NCBI GenBank assembly: GCA_015493525.1
Contig: WGCY01000015.1
Span: 62,001 to 126,000 of the forward strand
DNA from: Bacteroidales bacterium
GTDB lineage: Bacteria > Bacteroidota > Bacteroidia > Bacteroidales > F082
DNA length: 64,000 nucleotides
Reading direction: 5' to 3'
In this document: positions 34,384 to 42,842 of the stretch, piece after piece
Position numbering within the stretch: position 1 is the stretch's first letter
How the letters are laid out: each line of letters starts with the position of its first letter
Notes under the pieces: generated by a model
What the model was told of the DNA's origin: nothing
What the model saw: only the letters and a program-made list of their open reading frames with translations
The model's database searches: none
Position numbers and translations under genes: made by a program

Positions 34384-35739
34384 ATGTCAAAATCGCGAAA
34401 GAAATTAATCTGGTATATCATTGGTGCGGTTGTGCTGGTGGTAATGGTCGCTTTGGCTGTGAAGAAAGGCAAATCTTCAGAAGCACAAAAAGTTGCTGTT
34501 GAAAAAGTTACGAGGCGAAATATTATTGAAACCGTCTCTGCCAACGGTAAAATTCAGCCGGCCAAAGATGTGAAAATCAGCCCTTATATTTCAGGCGAAG
34601 TTGTCCAGCTTTACGTCAAAGAAGGTGATTTTGTGAAAAAAGGGCAGAAGCTGGCGAAAATTGACCCTAAAATTTATATCTCCAGTTACCAGCAGGCAGA
34701 AGCTGCCGTAAAAACCACAGAGGCTAACCAGGCCAATTCAAAAGCCCGTCTGGCACAGTCGCAGGCACAATACACAAAAAGCAAACTCGACTTTGCCCGG
34801 AGCGAAAAACTTTGGAAAAAACAGGTTATTTCCGATGCAGACTACGATGCTGCCCGCTCGGCGTACCTTGTGGCCAAAGCAGAGGTAAAAGCAGCCGAAG
34901 AGAGTTACAAGGCCAGCCGGTTTCAGGTTAAAAGTGCCATGGCCAAGCTGAGCGAAGCAGAGGAAAACCTGAACCGGACCACCATTTATGCACCGAACGA
35001 TGGGACTGTTTCCAAGCTGAGCGTACAGGTGGGCGAACGCGTTACCGGTGCTTCACAGTTTTCGGCAGGAACAGAAATCATGCGCATTGCCAATCTGGAT
35101 GTGATGGAGGTAAACGTAGAAGTGAATGAAAATGACATTGTTCAGGTCGCCATGAACGACACCGCCCTGATTGAGGTGGATGCTTATCTGAACCGCAAAT
35201 TTAAAGGCATTGTAACCGAGATAGCCACTTCGGCCAATACCACCGGCGTAAGTGCCGACCAGGTTACCAATTTTGATGTGAAAATCAGAATGCTGAAATC
35301 TTCCTATGCCGATCTTATCCGCCCCAAAAACCCTATCCCATCGCCCTTCAGGCCCGGAATGTCTGCAACCGTTGAGATACAAACCAAACGGGCCGATAAT
35401 GTGCTTGCCGTTCCCATCCAGGCAGTTACAACGAGGGCCGACTCCACCGGACGCATGCGGTCAGCCCTTGAAAAAAGAGAAGAGAAGAAAGCGAAAAAAA
35501 GTACACAATTACAGAAAAAAACAAAAGAGTACGTCTTTCTGTATGAAAAAGGCATCGCCAAACTTCAGGAAGTGAAAACCGGTATTCAGGACAACATGTA
35601 TATCGAAATAAAAAAAGGTTTAAAAGAGGGCCGGGAGGTGATTACCGCACCTTACAGGCTTGTGTCCAAAACATTAAAAAACGGCGACAAAGTAAAAAAA
35701 GTGAACAAAAAAGCGTTGTTTGTCGTGAAGAAAAAATAA
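34384..35739 (+). CDS. HlyD/MacA-type periplasmic adaptor protein
   Basis: 451 residues. An N-terminal membrane anchor (about 10-26), a biotinyl-lipoyl-like half (VKISPYISGEVVQLYVKEGDFVKKGQKLAKID), a long coiled-coil hairpin (about 95-190, Ala/Gln-rich), the second lipoyl half (IYAPNDGTVSKLSVQVGERV), then beta-barrel and membrane-proximal domains. It links an inner-membrane pump to the TolC channel. No ABC or RND pump gene follows: the next gene is tsaB, 14 bp downstream. A Lys/Arg-rich stretch (about 355-380) before the last domain is unusual. Confidence 0.9.
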   Translation: MSKSRKKLIWYIIGAVVLVVMVALAVKKGKSSEAQKVAVEKVTRRNIIETVSANGKIQPAKDVKISPYISGEVVQLYVKEGDFVKKGQKLAKIDPKIYISSYQQAEAAVKTTEANQANSKARLAQSQAQYTKSKLDFARSEKLWKKQVISDADYDAARSAYLVAKAEVKAAEESYKASRFQVKSAMAKLSEAEENLNRTTIYAPNDGTVSKLSVQVGERVTGASQFSAGTEIMRIANLDVMEVNVEVNENDIVQVAMNDTALIEVDAYLNRKFKGIVTEIATSANTTGVSADQVTNFDVKIRMLKSSYADLIRPKNPIPSPFRPGMSATVEIQTKRADNVLAVPIQAVTTRADSTGRMRSALEKREEKKAKKSTQLQKKTKEYVFLYEKGIAKLQEVKTGIQDNMYIEIKKGLKEGREVITAPYRLVSKTLKNGDKVKKVNKKALFVVKKK

Positions 35740-35752
35740 CGGGGAAAAGGAT

Positions 35753-36469
35753 TTGGGAAAGATACTAAACATTGAAACTTCCACACGGGTTTGCTCTGTG
35801 GCACTGTCTGTGGACGGAAAAACCGTGGCCCTGCAAGAGACAGATACAGAAAGCTCGCATGCACGGCAGATTACAGTTTTTGCCGAGCAGATTATGTACC
35901 AGTCAGGCCTGAATTTTCAGGATTTGGATGCCATTGCCGTGAGCAAAGGCCCTGGTTCTTACACGGGTTTGCGCATTGGTGTTTCCACGGCCAAAGGGTT
36001 CTGCTATTCGCTCGACAAGCCATTAATTTCTGTTGGCTCCCTCGAATCGCTGGCCGGTGGGATGGTCCTGAAGCTGGCTACTGAAGGAAAAAATCCCGAT
36101 AATTTTCTTTTCTGTCCCATGATTGATGCCCGTCGTATGGAAGTTTATACGGCAATTTACGACAGCCGGCTTCACGAAGTGAAAAAGGTGGCGGCAGAAA
36201 TTATTGATGAGCATTCTTTTGCCGATTATTTCAAACGGAAGAAGCCGCTGGTTTTTATGGGCGATGGAGCTGCAAAATGTAAAGAGGTATTGGGCAAAGC
36301 TTCTCCCTATGCAATTTTCCGGGAAGCGTTTCTGGCTTCAGCAACTTATATGGCCCCCCTGGCAGAAGAGAAATTTAAAACCGGGGATTTTGAAGATACG
36401 GCTTACTTCGAGCCTTATTACCTGAAAGACTTTGTTGCCGGCATCCCGCACGTGAAAGGATTGAGATAA
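35753..36469 (+). CDS. tsaB: tRNA threonylcarbamoyladenosine biosynthesis protein TsaB
   Basis: 238 residues. It works with TsaD and TsaE to place the t6A modification on tRNAs reading ANN codons. ASKHA-fold N-terminal blocks ILNIETSTRVCSVAL and the signature SKGPGSYTGLRIGVSTAKG are intact. Translation starts at a TTG (35753); no in-frame ATG precedes the conserved MGKILNIETS start. Only 14 bp separate it from the adaptor gene, so co-transcription with the efflux genes is likely. Confidence 0.93.
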   Translation: MGKILNIETSTRVCSVALSVDGKTVALQETDTESSHARQITVFAEQIMYQSGLNFQDLDAIAVSKGPGSYTGLRIGVSTAKGFCYSLDKPLISVGSLESLAGGMVLKLATEGKNPDNFLFCPMIDARRMEVYTAIYDSRLHEVKKVAAEIIDEHSFADYFKRKKPLVFMGDGAAKCKEVLGKASPYAIFREAFLASATYMAPLAEEKFKTGDFEDTAYFEPYYLKDFVAGIPHVKGLR

Positions 36470-36569
36470 AACGCTTTGTATGAATATCACTATCTCGTAT
36501 AATATTGTAAATTAGCATACTGCTGTATGATAGCTTTAAAAGTTATTTGAAAAACCAGGCCAAAGAAAC

Positions 36570-38186
36570 ATGAGCTTCATAAAACGTAATTCTTACGCAA
36601 TATTTCTGCTTATCAGCATCCTGCTTATCGCTTTTTCGTTTAACCAACTCAGCCTGTGGGATCAGGATGAAGCAGCTTATGCGGGTTTTGCCCAAAAAAT
36701 GTTGGAGACAGGCAATTGGCTGGTACCGGATTATATGTGGTCCTTCATTCATCGTAAAACGCCCTTACATTTCTGGGATATTGCCATCAGTTACACAATA
36801 TTTGGCATAAATGAGTTTGCCGTTCGTTTTCCCTCCACCTTATCGGTTATATTTACTTATCTGACCATCTATTTTTGGGGTGGCCGTTTGTTTGGCCGCC
36901 GGGTTTCGTTGGTTGCGGCGGCGGTTCTCAGCACTACTTTATTTGTCCCCAGCCTGGGGAAGATATCGGTAACCGATGGTACCCTGCTCCTGTTTACCAC
37001 CTTAAGTGCTTTTTCCATTTTGCAGGTGCTGGCAAATAAAAGCCGGAAAGCTGTTTTCGTTTTTTGGCTTTCCTTTGCCCTGGCATTGATGACCAAAGGC
37101 CCACCGATTATTATTTTCACTTCGGTATTCGTTTTTATCCTTTTTGTTTTTCATCCGCAGAGGAAGAACCTGTTGCGGCTTCGCCCCTGGTTTTTTCTCC
37201 CGTTGGCCCTTGCCCCATTGGTAATCTGGGGCTATCTGGCATGGAAAAGCGATGGAGGGGTATTTGTCAAATGGCTTGTCGATTGGTACATCCTAAAACG
37301 GATAAACGGCAGTGTCCTTGGCCAGACCGGTCCTCCGGGAACGCATCTGCTCTTTACTTTTGTCTTTTTCATTCCCTATTTTATGTTTTTGCCAAAAGCC
37401 TTTTGGAATGGCATTAGCGGGTTGTGGAACGATAAAGGAAACCGTTTTTTGCTGGGTGCATGGTTTGTTGCCGCCTGGCTGATCTGGGAGTTCTCGCCCA
37501 GTAAGTTGCCCGCCTATACTGTGGCTGCCCAGGTGCCTTTGGCCATACTGGTTGCCATGGTGGCGTTAAAGTATCTGGAGGAAAATACAAGGCCCAAAAA
37601 GTTGCTGATAGTGCTGCATTTTATTCTTATGATGCTGATTACCATAGGCCTTACCGTGGCAGCTTTCGTTTTAAAAATGGATGTGGTGCTGAAATCCTCC
37701 TTTATTGTTCTGGCTGTTTTGATGTTTATCGGGATGTGGGTATTTCTAAAAAAACTGTACACCCGGAATTTTATAAAAATACTCATTGGCATAAACCTTT
37801 TGTTTCAGTTTTTCCTTTGGATTGTACTGATGCCGCAAATTGATAAGTATAAAAATAGCACAAAATTGGTCGGTGAGTATATTGCCCAACATGCGCATAA
37901 AGGTTCGGCAGTTGTGATTGGCAATGTAAAAGGGCATCCGCCAAGTTTGATTTATTATACAAGTTTCAGCTCTGATAAAATAAGCGAAAATCAAAATATG
38001 AAGGAGCTTATCGCTGCTTACGAAAGCCCACGGCCCACGGTTTTGATTTTAACGCATGGGCAGTCAAAGTCTTTGCTTGGGAAACATCCGGATGCACGGG
38101 TGCAATCGTTTAGTTCATTTTTTGTAGACCGAAAAGGGAAAGCCGGTTACTATGTCGTGTTGAACCAAGCTGCCAGGGCAAAGTGA
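36570..38186 (+). CDS. GT39-type glycosyltransferase (ArnT/PMT-like membrane protein)
   Basis: 538 residues with about 12 predicted membrane helices. The N-terminal periplasmic catalytic loop has the family acidic motif LWDQDEAAYAGFAQKMLETG, followed by FIHRKTPLHFWDIAISYTIFG, typical of ArnT-like lipid-linked sugar transferases that act on the outer face of the inner membrane. The acceptor (lipid A, protein or another glycan) is unknown. The soluble C-terminal part (about 440-538) is short. A 100-bp gap separates it from tsaB. Confidence 0.88.
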   Translation: MSFIKRNSYAIFLLISILLIAFSFNQLSLWDQDEAAYAGFAQKMLETGNWLVPDYMWSFIHRKTPLHFWDIAISYTIFGINEFAVRFPSTLSVIFTYLTIYFWGGRLFGRRVSLVAAAVLSTTLFVPSLGKISVTDGTLLLFTTLSAFSILQVLANKSRKAVFVFWLSFALALMTKGPPIIIFTSVFVFILFVFHPQRKNLLRLRPWFFLPLALAPLVIWGYLAWKSDGGVFVKWLVDWYILKRINGSVLGQTGPPGTHLLFTFVFFIPYFMFLPKAFWNGISGLWNDKGNRFLLGAWFVAAWLIWEFSPSKLPAYTVAAQVPLAILVAMVALKYLEENTRPKKLLIVLHFILMMLITIGLTVAAFVLKMDVVLKSSFIVLAVLMFIGMWVFLKKLYTRNFIKILIGINLLFQFFLWIVLMPQIDKYKNSTKLVGEYIAQHAHKGSAVVIGNVKGHPPSLIYYTSFSSDKISENQNMKELIAAYESPRPTVLILTHGQSKSLLGKHPDARVQSFSSFFVDRKGKAGYYVVLNQAARAK

Positions 38187-38234
38187 TGGCTGCAAAGCCC
38201 AATCTTTGAAGAAAGAAACCTTTGAAATAACCTG

Positions 38235-38266
38235 TTGTCCGGTTTTCCACCGATATTGTATTTTTG
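38235..38266 (+). promoter_or_regulatory. Promoter for the MBL/dus pair
   Basis: TTG (38235-38237), 21 nt, then TATTTTTG (38259-38266), 21 nt before the ATG at 38288. Confidence 0.5.
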
Positions 38267-38287
38267 CCTTTCCAAAAGAAAAATGCC

Positions 38288-38938
38288 ATGCTTACGATAA
38301 AGAAATTTGTTTTTAATCCTTTTCAGCTGAATGCTTACATTGTGTACGATGAAAACGGCGACTGCCTCCTTTTCGATACGGCTGTTTCCACCGATGCCGA
38401 GATGCAACAACTCGAAGGTTTCATTGCTGAGAATAAATTAAAGCCCATCCTGTTGGTGAATACCCACAGCCATATCGACCATATTATCGGGAACCGTAAA
38501 GTGGCGGAACGCTATCATCTGAAACTGGCTGCGCATCGCGGGGGACAAGGGTTTATCGACCGGGCTGCTGACAGTGCCGCCCGCTTTGGGCTCCCGTTTG
38601 ATGGGGCAAAAGAAATTGATGTTCCGCTGGACGAAGGCGATACATTGACTTTGGGAAATCATACTTTGCAGGTTTTTTATACCCCCGGCCATGCCGATGG
38701 AAGTCTTTGCTTTTATGCGGAACCGGAAGGTTTTGTACTAACGGGGGATGTGCTTTTCAACCAAAGCATTGGCCGTACCGATTTGCCCACAGGCAATTAC
38801 GATATCCTGCAAAAGAGCATCTGGGAGAAATTGTTCGTGCTTCCTGACGAAACAGTAGTTTATCCCGGTCATGGCCCCAACACCGGTATTGGCGTTGAAA
38901 AAAAGACCAACCCTTTTGTGGCCATTGGCATGGAATAG
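38288..38938 (+). CDS. Metallo-beta-lactamase-fold hydrolase (glyoxalase II-like)
   Basis: 216 residues from the ATG at 38288. The di-metal site motif is THSHIDH (His60, His62, Asp64, His65), with further ligands in TPGHADGS and GDVLF, and the final YPGHGPNTGIG block. This is the pattern of hydroxyacylglutathione hydrolase-like enzymes; in Bacteroidota the thiol substrate is not established. The stop codon is immediately followed by the ATG of the dus gene. Confidence 0.9.
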   Translation: MLTIKKFVFNPFQLNAYIVYDENGDCLLFDTAVSTDAEMQQLEGFIAENKLKPILLVNTHSHIDHIIGNRKVAERYHLKLAAHRGGQGFIDRAADSAARFGLPFDGAKEIDVPLDEGDTLTLGNHTLQVFYTPGHADGSLCFYAEPEGFVLTGDVLFNQSIGRTDLPTGNYDILQKSIWEKLFVLPDETVVYPGHGPNTGIGVEKKTNPFVAIGME

Positions 38939-39922
38939 ATGGAACCGCAAACCGGACAGAGAATATATATTGCTCCTTTTCAGGGAATTACGACTGCTGT
39001 CTTCCGGGAGGTTTACACCCGCCATTTTTCGGGTACCGATAAGCTGTTTACCGCTTTTTTCAACGGTATCCATAACGAGAAAAGTTTACGCTCAAAACAA
39101 AGGGAAATAGAGAAAACCTGCCACCATGGTATCCCTGTTGTGCCGCAGATTTTAAGCAAAGATGCAGGGGAGATATTGCTTTTCGGAAAACAATGTTATG
39201 ATTTGGGCTTCAATGAAATCAATTGGAACCTGGGATGCCCTTTCCCGCGGGTTGCCCGTAAAAAGAGGGGCTCCGGTTTGTTGCCCTATCCTGAAGAAAT
39301 AACGGAGATACTCACAAAAATATTTCCTGCACTTCCCCTGAAATTGTCGGTCAAATGCAGGCTCGGTTATAACAGCAACGATGAAATCCTGAAGCTTATA
39401 CCTGTTTTCAACCGGTTTCCGCTTTCGGAAATCATTGTACATGCCCGCCTGGGCAGGCAGATGTACAAAGGCAGTGTCCAAACAGGGGCTTTCCGTGAAG
39501 CTTTGCATTTGTCCGCACACAAAATGGTTTACAACGGTGATATTTTCACACCGGAAGGTTTTCAGGCTTTTCAACAGCAGTTTCCGGAGGTAAACCGTTG
39601 GATGCTGGGCCGCGGGCTGCTGGCCGATCCGTTTTTGCCTGAACTGATCCGGGGAATTTCCCCATCAGCACAACCGCTGCTTGTTATCAGGAAATATGTG
39701 GACGACCTTTATTTCGCTTATCGGAAAGCGTTTAATGACAACCTGCGTGCAATCAGTGTGATGAAAGAATTCTGGAGCTATCTTTCCCTCTCTTTTGACC
39801 GTCCGGAACGCGTTTTTAATAAAATAAAGAAGAGCACCGCTTTTGATGGTTACGAGGATGCGGTGAATTTTGCGCTAAGCCATTATGTCTGGCAGGGAAA
39901 AGGGGGCGAAAAATTTCTTTGA
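38939..39922 (+). CDS. tRNA-dihydrouridine synthase family protein
   Basis: 327 residues. It reduces uridine to dihydrouridine in tRNA with FMN and NADPH. The FMN-barrel start IYIAPFQGITTAVFR, the catalytic Cys100 in NLGCPFP, the Lys-containing SVKCRLGY, the HARLGRQMYKG block and YNGDIFTPEG/GRGLLADPF are visible. The product is of the short Bacteroidota Dus type; which U is modified cannot be told. It starts directly at the end of the MBL gene. Confidence 0.9.
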   Translation: MEPQTGQRIYIAPFQGITTAVFREVYTRHFSGTDKLFTAFFNGIHNEKSLRSKQREIEKTCHHGIPVVPQILSKDAGEILLFGKQCYDLGFNEINWNLGCPFPRVARKKRGSGLLPYPEEITEILTKIFPALPLKLSVKCRLGYNSNDEILKLIPVFNRFPLSEIIVHARLGRQMYKGSVQTGAFREALHLSAHKMVYNGDIFTPEGFQAFQQQFPEVNRWMLGRGLLADPFLPELIRGISPSAQPLLVIRKYVDDLYFAYRKAFNDNLRAISVMKEFWSYLSLSFDRPERVFNKIKKSTAFDGYEDAVNFALSHYVWQGKGGEKFL

Positions 39923-39996
39923 GCCGGGAAATTCCTGTTTACCGACAAAACCCTGTCGTTCACCGATTTTTATTTCCCCTGTTTTGCCAACCCTCC

Positions 39997-40004
39997 TATA
40001 TTTG
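39997..40004 (+). promoter_or_regulatory. Candidate -7 box for the LiaF-like/LytSR operon
   Basis: TATATTTG, 23 nt before the ATG at 40028. A TTTG lies only 10 nt upstream, so the -33 element is uncertain. Confidence 0.4.
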
Positions 40005-40027
40005 CAGTAAATTTAAAGCAGAAAGAA

Positions 40028-40750
40028 ATGGAAAACTATTCCGACAGATCACATAGCACCCAAAACAGCAAGCTGGCCATCGGCGGCCTGCTGATTTTTA
40101 TCGGTGCCCTTTTAATGCTCTCTAACCTCGATTTTTTTAATGTTGACATGGGATACTATATTTTCTCGTGGAAAAGCATCCTGATTTATATCGGGGTAGT
40201 CATGCTGGTTGCCAGGCCCAACAAAATTACAGCCTATATTTTAATCGGTGTCGGTGCCTTCTTCTGGCTGCCTGATATTTTCGGATATTATATTCGGTTT
40301 AAAGATATTTTTTGGCCGCTCATCTTCATAGGGCTGGGGTTTGTCCTGATTTACAGGCAACGTCCGCATCATATTGAATATGATGAGAATGGTCATCCGA
40401 AAGAGGGCAGCAACGGCTATTTGAACGATGTTTCGCTGTTTGGCGGGGGAGTGAAGATAATACAGTCCAAAAATTTCAAAGGCGGCAATATTACCGCGGT
40501 TATGGGTGGCTCCGAATTCGATTTACGGCATGTGGAGTTTGCTTCCAAAACGGCTGTCATTGATGTTTTTACTTTGTTTGGCGGTACCAAGTTTATCGTT
40601 CCCGAAAACTGGGCGGTTCAATCGGATGCCATCTCTGTTTTGGGCGGATTTACCGATAAACGGGCGGTAAGTATAAATGCTTCCGAAGATAAGGTTCTGA
40701 TTATTAAGGGACTTGTTATGCTGGGTGGCGTTGAAGTAAAGAGTTTCTAA
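40028..40750 (+). CDS. LiaF-like membrane protein (LiaI/LiaF-type transmembrane region plus C-terminal LiaF domain)
   Basis: 240 residues. Four membrane helices (about 18-115: IGGLLIFIGALLML, ILIYIGVVMLVA, ITAYILIGVGAFFWLPD, LIFIGLGFVLIY) are followed by a beta-helical domain of LiaF/DUF2154 type (SLFGGGVKIIQSKNFKGG, TAVMGGSEFDL, TLFGGTKFIVPENW, VLGGFTDKR, MLGGVEVKSF) with the repeated GG turn. In Firmicutes LiaF restrains the cell-wall stress kinase LiaS. Here it is the first gene of an operon ending in a LytS/LytR-type pair, which suggests a similar envelope-stress sensor role (inference). Confidence 0.85.
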   Translation: MENYSDRSHSTQNSKLAIGGLLIFIGALLMLSNLDFFNVDMGYYIFSWKSILIYIGVVMLVARPNKITAYILIGVGAFFWLPDIFGYYIRFKDIFWPLIFIGLGFVLIYRQRPHHIEYDENGHPKEGSNGYLNDVSLFGGGVKIIQSKNFKGGNITAVMGGSEFDLRHVEFASKTAVIDVFTLFGGTKFIVPENWAVQSDAISVLGGFTDKRAVSINASEDKVLIIKGLVMLGGVEVKSF

Positions 40751-40767
40751 TCTTAAACAAACTGACA

Positions 40768-40986
40768 ATGAAATCAAAAGTGGCAACATATCTGCTCTGG
40801 TTCTTTTTAGGCTTCCTGTCTGCCCATCGCTTTTATCTTGGGAAATACGGAAGTGGTATCCTGTATCTTTTGACCGGCCAGCTTTTTGGCATTGGATGGA
40901 TTATTGATCTGTTTCTGATCAACGGTTGGGTGGAACGGTACAATCTGGAAAAGCGGGTGAGCAAGATAGAGACAATATGGGTGTAA
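40768..40986 (+). CDS. TM2-domain protein
   Basis: 72 residues with the TM2 pattern: LLWFFLGFLSAHRFYLGKYGSGILYLLTGQ, a short turn, then IGWIIDLFLI. The SAHRFYLGK loop between helices is diagnostic. The function of TM2 proteins is unknown. It lies 17 bp after the LiaF-like gene and 30 bp before the kinase gene, so it belongs to that operon. Confidence 0.88.
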   Translation: MKSKVATYLLWFFLGFLSAHRFYLGKYGSGILYLLTGQLFGIGWIIDLFLINGWVERYNLEKRVSKIETIWV

Positions 40987-41016
40987 GCCTTTTTACAAAA
41001 AGAAAAATACAGCAAA

Positions 41017-42069
41017 ATGTTGTTTAACCCGGTATCGAAAAACAAAAGTTATTTTTTAAGTTATCTGGCTGTCTGGATACTGATTATAGCTGTTCATACA
41101 CTGGTTCTCAATTTTTTCTACGGGGTTAGCGGGACAGAAAGCCTGACCGATTCACTGGTCTTTAACCTTATTTTCATGGTTGCCGGCTACAGCTTGTGGT
41201 ACGTCATCCGGTTCAATTTGAAAGAGAAGCCCTCTTTTTTCGATTTGCTTTTCAACCACCTGCTCATCGCCCTTGTAGTCATTTCCCTTTGGCTGTTGCT
41301 GGGCTATTTCTCCATGCGTGGATTTTACGGCGGCGATGAGGCTTACATGGACTTTTTAAGAAACTCCCTTGCCTGGAGGGCCGTCATCGGGCTGTTTTAT
41401 TATCTGCTTTTTGTGATGTTTTACTACCTGATTCTGTATTATGATGACCTACAGGAAAAGCTGAAGACGGAAAGTAAGTTGCAAAACCTGGTAACCAAAG
41501 CGGAGCTGGAAACGTTAAAATCACAAATTAACCCTCATTTTTTGTTCAACAGCCTGAACTCCATCAGCTCACTCACCATTACAAGCCCCGAAAAAGCGCA
41601 GGAAATGGTCATTAAACTTTCCGATTTTCTTCGCTACTCGTTAAGCCACGACAAAAATGAAAAAACCAGCCTGCAAAAGGAATTCGAGAACCTGAAACGT
41701 TATCTGGAAATTGAAAAAGTGCGTTTTGGGAAGCGGCTGAATTTTGTTTACAGCATCCCCGAGAGCTGTTATAGCCAGCAGATTCCCAACATGATCCTGC
41801 AACCTCTCATCGAAAACTCCATAAAACACGGCGTTTATAACAGCTCCGATGAGGTACAGGTGGAGATTTCCTGTAAAGAGGAAAATGATTATCTTGTCAT
41901 CGAAATCAGCAACGATTACGACCCGGAAGTGAAGAAACCCAAAGGGGAAGGCATTGGACTGAAAAATATTAAGAAACGGCTGCAATTGATTTATCATCGG
42001 ACCGATTTGCTGGAGACTGTGGCAGACAAGATGGTTTTCAAAGCTGTTTTACGGTTACCAAAAAATTAA
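41017..42069 (+). CDS. LytS-type sensor histidine kinase
   Basis: 350 residues. Four membrane helices occupy about residues 14-142. The kinase domain begins at about 150 with a short coiled coil, and the phospho-acceptor His174 is in SQINPHFLFNSLNS, the His_kinase (LytS/YehU) family motif. An HATPase domain follows with LIENSIKHGVYN (N box) and GEGIGLKNIKKRL (G box). The membrane part resembles the small sensor domains of Bacteroidota LytS kinases, so the signal is probably membrane-derived. The regulator gene follows 17 bp later. Confidence 0.93.
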   Translation: MLFNPVSKNKSYFLSYLAVWILIIAVHTLVLNFFYGVSGTESLTDSLVFNLIFMVAGYSLWYVIRFNLKEKPSFFDLLFNHLLIALVVISLWLLLGYFSMRGFYGGDEAYMDFLRNSLAWRAVIGLFYYLLFVMFYYLILYYDDLQEKLKTESKLQNLVTKAELETLKSQINPHFLFNSLNSISSLTITSPEKAQEMVIKLSDFLRYSLSHDKNEKTSLQKEFENLKRYLEIEKVRFGKRLNFVYSIPESCYSQQIPNMILQPLIENSIKHGVYNSSDEVQVEISCKEENDYLVIEISNDYDPEVKKPKGEGIGLKNIKKRLQLIYHRTDLLETVADKMVFKAVLRLPKN

Positions 42070-42086
42070 ACAAACGGAAGTAACTC

Positions 42087-42842
42087 ATGAACAATAAAAT
42101 ATTTGCCCTGATCATTGAAGATGAACAACCGGCCCGCGATTTACTGAAAGCTTACTTGCAGCCTCACAGCGAAATAGAACTGGTGGCCGAGTGTGAAAAC
42201 GGCTTTGAAGGCATAAAAGCCATTACCGAATATCGTCCCGATTTGATTTTTCTCGATATTCAGATGCCCAAGCTCACCGGTTTTGAAATGCTGGAGCTGC
42301 TGGACGAATACCCGGAAATCATTTTCACGACAGCCTATGACGAATTTGCCCTGCGTGCTTTTGAGCTGAATGCTGTGGATTATCTTATGAAACCGTTTTC
42401 CAAAACACGTTTCGATCAGGCACTGGAAAAAGTCTTTACCCGCCTAAAAAACAAATCGCATTCAAATCATGCTTTGGAAAAACTGAAGGGGCAGGTTCAA
42501 GAGTCATCCGGGCCACAGGAGCGATTTTTTGTAAGAACAGGAAGCCGTATTGATGTGATTCCCGTGGACGAAATCAGGCACGTGGAAGCACAAGACGATT
42601 ACGTGGAATTTCACACTTCAAAAGGCCGGTTTCTGAAAAAAGAGACCATGACACAATTAGAAAAGCAACTCCCGCCGGAACAATTTCTCAGAGTTCACCG
42701 TTCACACATTATCCGCCTCGACCAAATGGAAAAACTGGAAAAATACGGCAAAGAAAGCTACATGGTCATCCTGAAAGATGGTACCCAAGTGCAGGTGAGC
42801 AAAAGCCGTATCAAAAGCCTGAAAGAAAAACTCGGGATTTAA
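42087..42842 (+). CDS. LytTR-family response regulator
   Basis: 251 residues. Receiver domain with acidic pocket IIEDEQ and phospho-acceptor Asp57 in LIFLDIQMP, the conserved Thr in FTTAYD and Lys in MKPF. A linker (about 118-150) leads into a LytTR DNA-binding domain (DEIRHVEAQDDYVEFHT...RVHRSHIIRLDQ). It is the output partner of the LytS-like kinase. The last 4 bp overlap the 3' end of the opposite-strand polyprenyl synthase gene. Confidence 0.94.
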   Translation: MNNKIFALIIEDEQPARDLLKAYLQPHSEIELVAECENGFEGIKAITEYRPDLIFLDIQMPKLTGFEMLELLDEYPEIIFTTAYDEFALRAFELNAVDYLMKPFSKTRFDQALEKVFTRLKNKSHSNHALEKLKGQVQESSGPQERFFVRTGSRIDVIPVDEIRHVEAQDDYVEFHTSKGRFLKKETMTQLEKQLPPEQFLRVHRSHIIRLDQMEKLEKYGKESYMVILKDGTQVQVSKSRIKSLKEKLGI

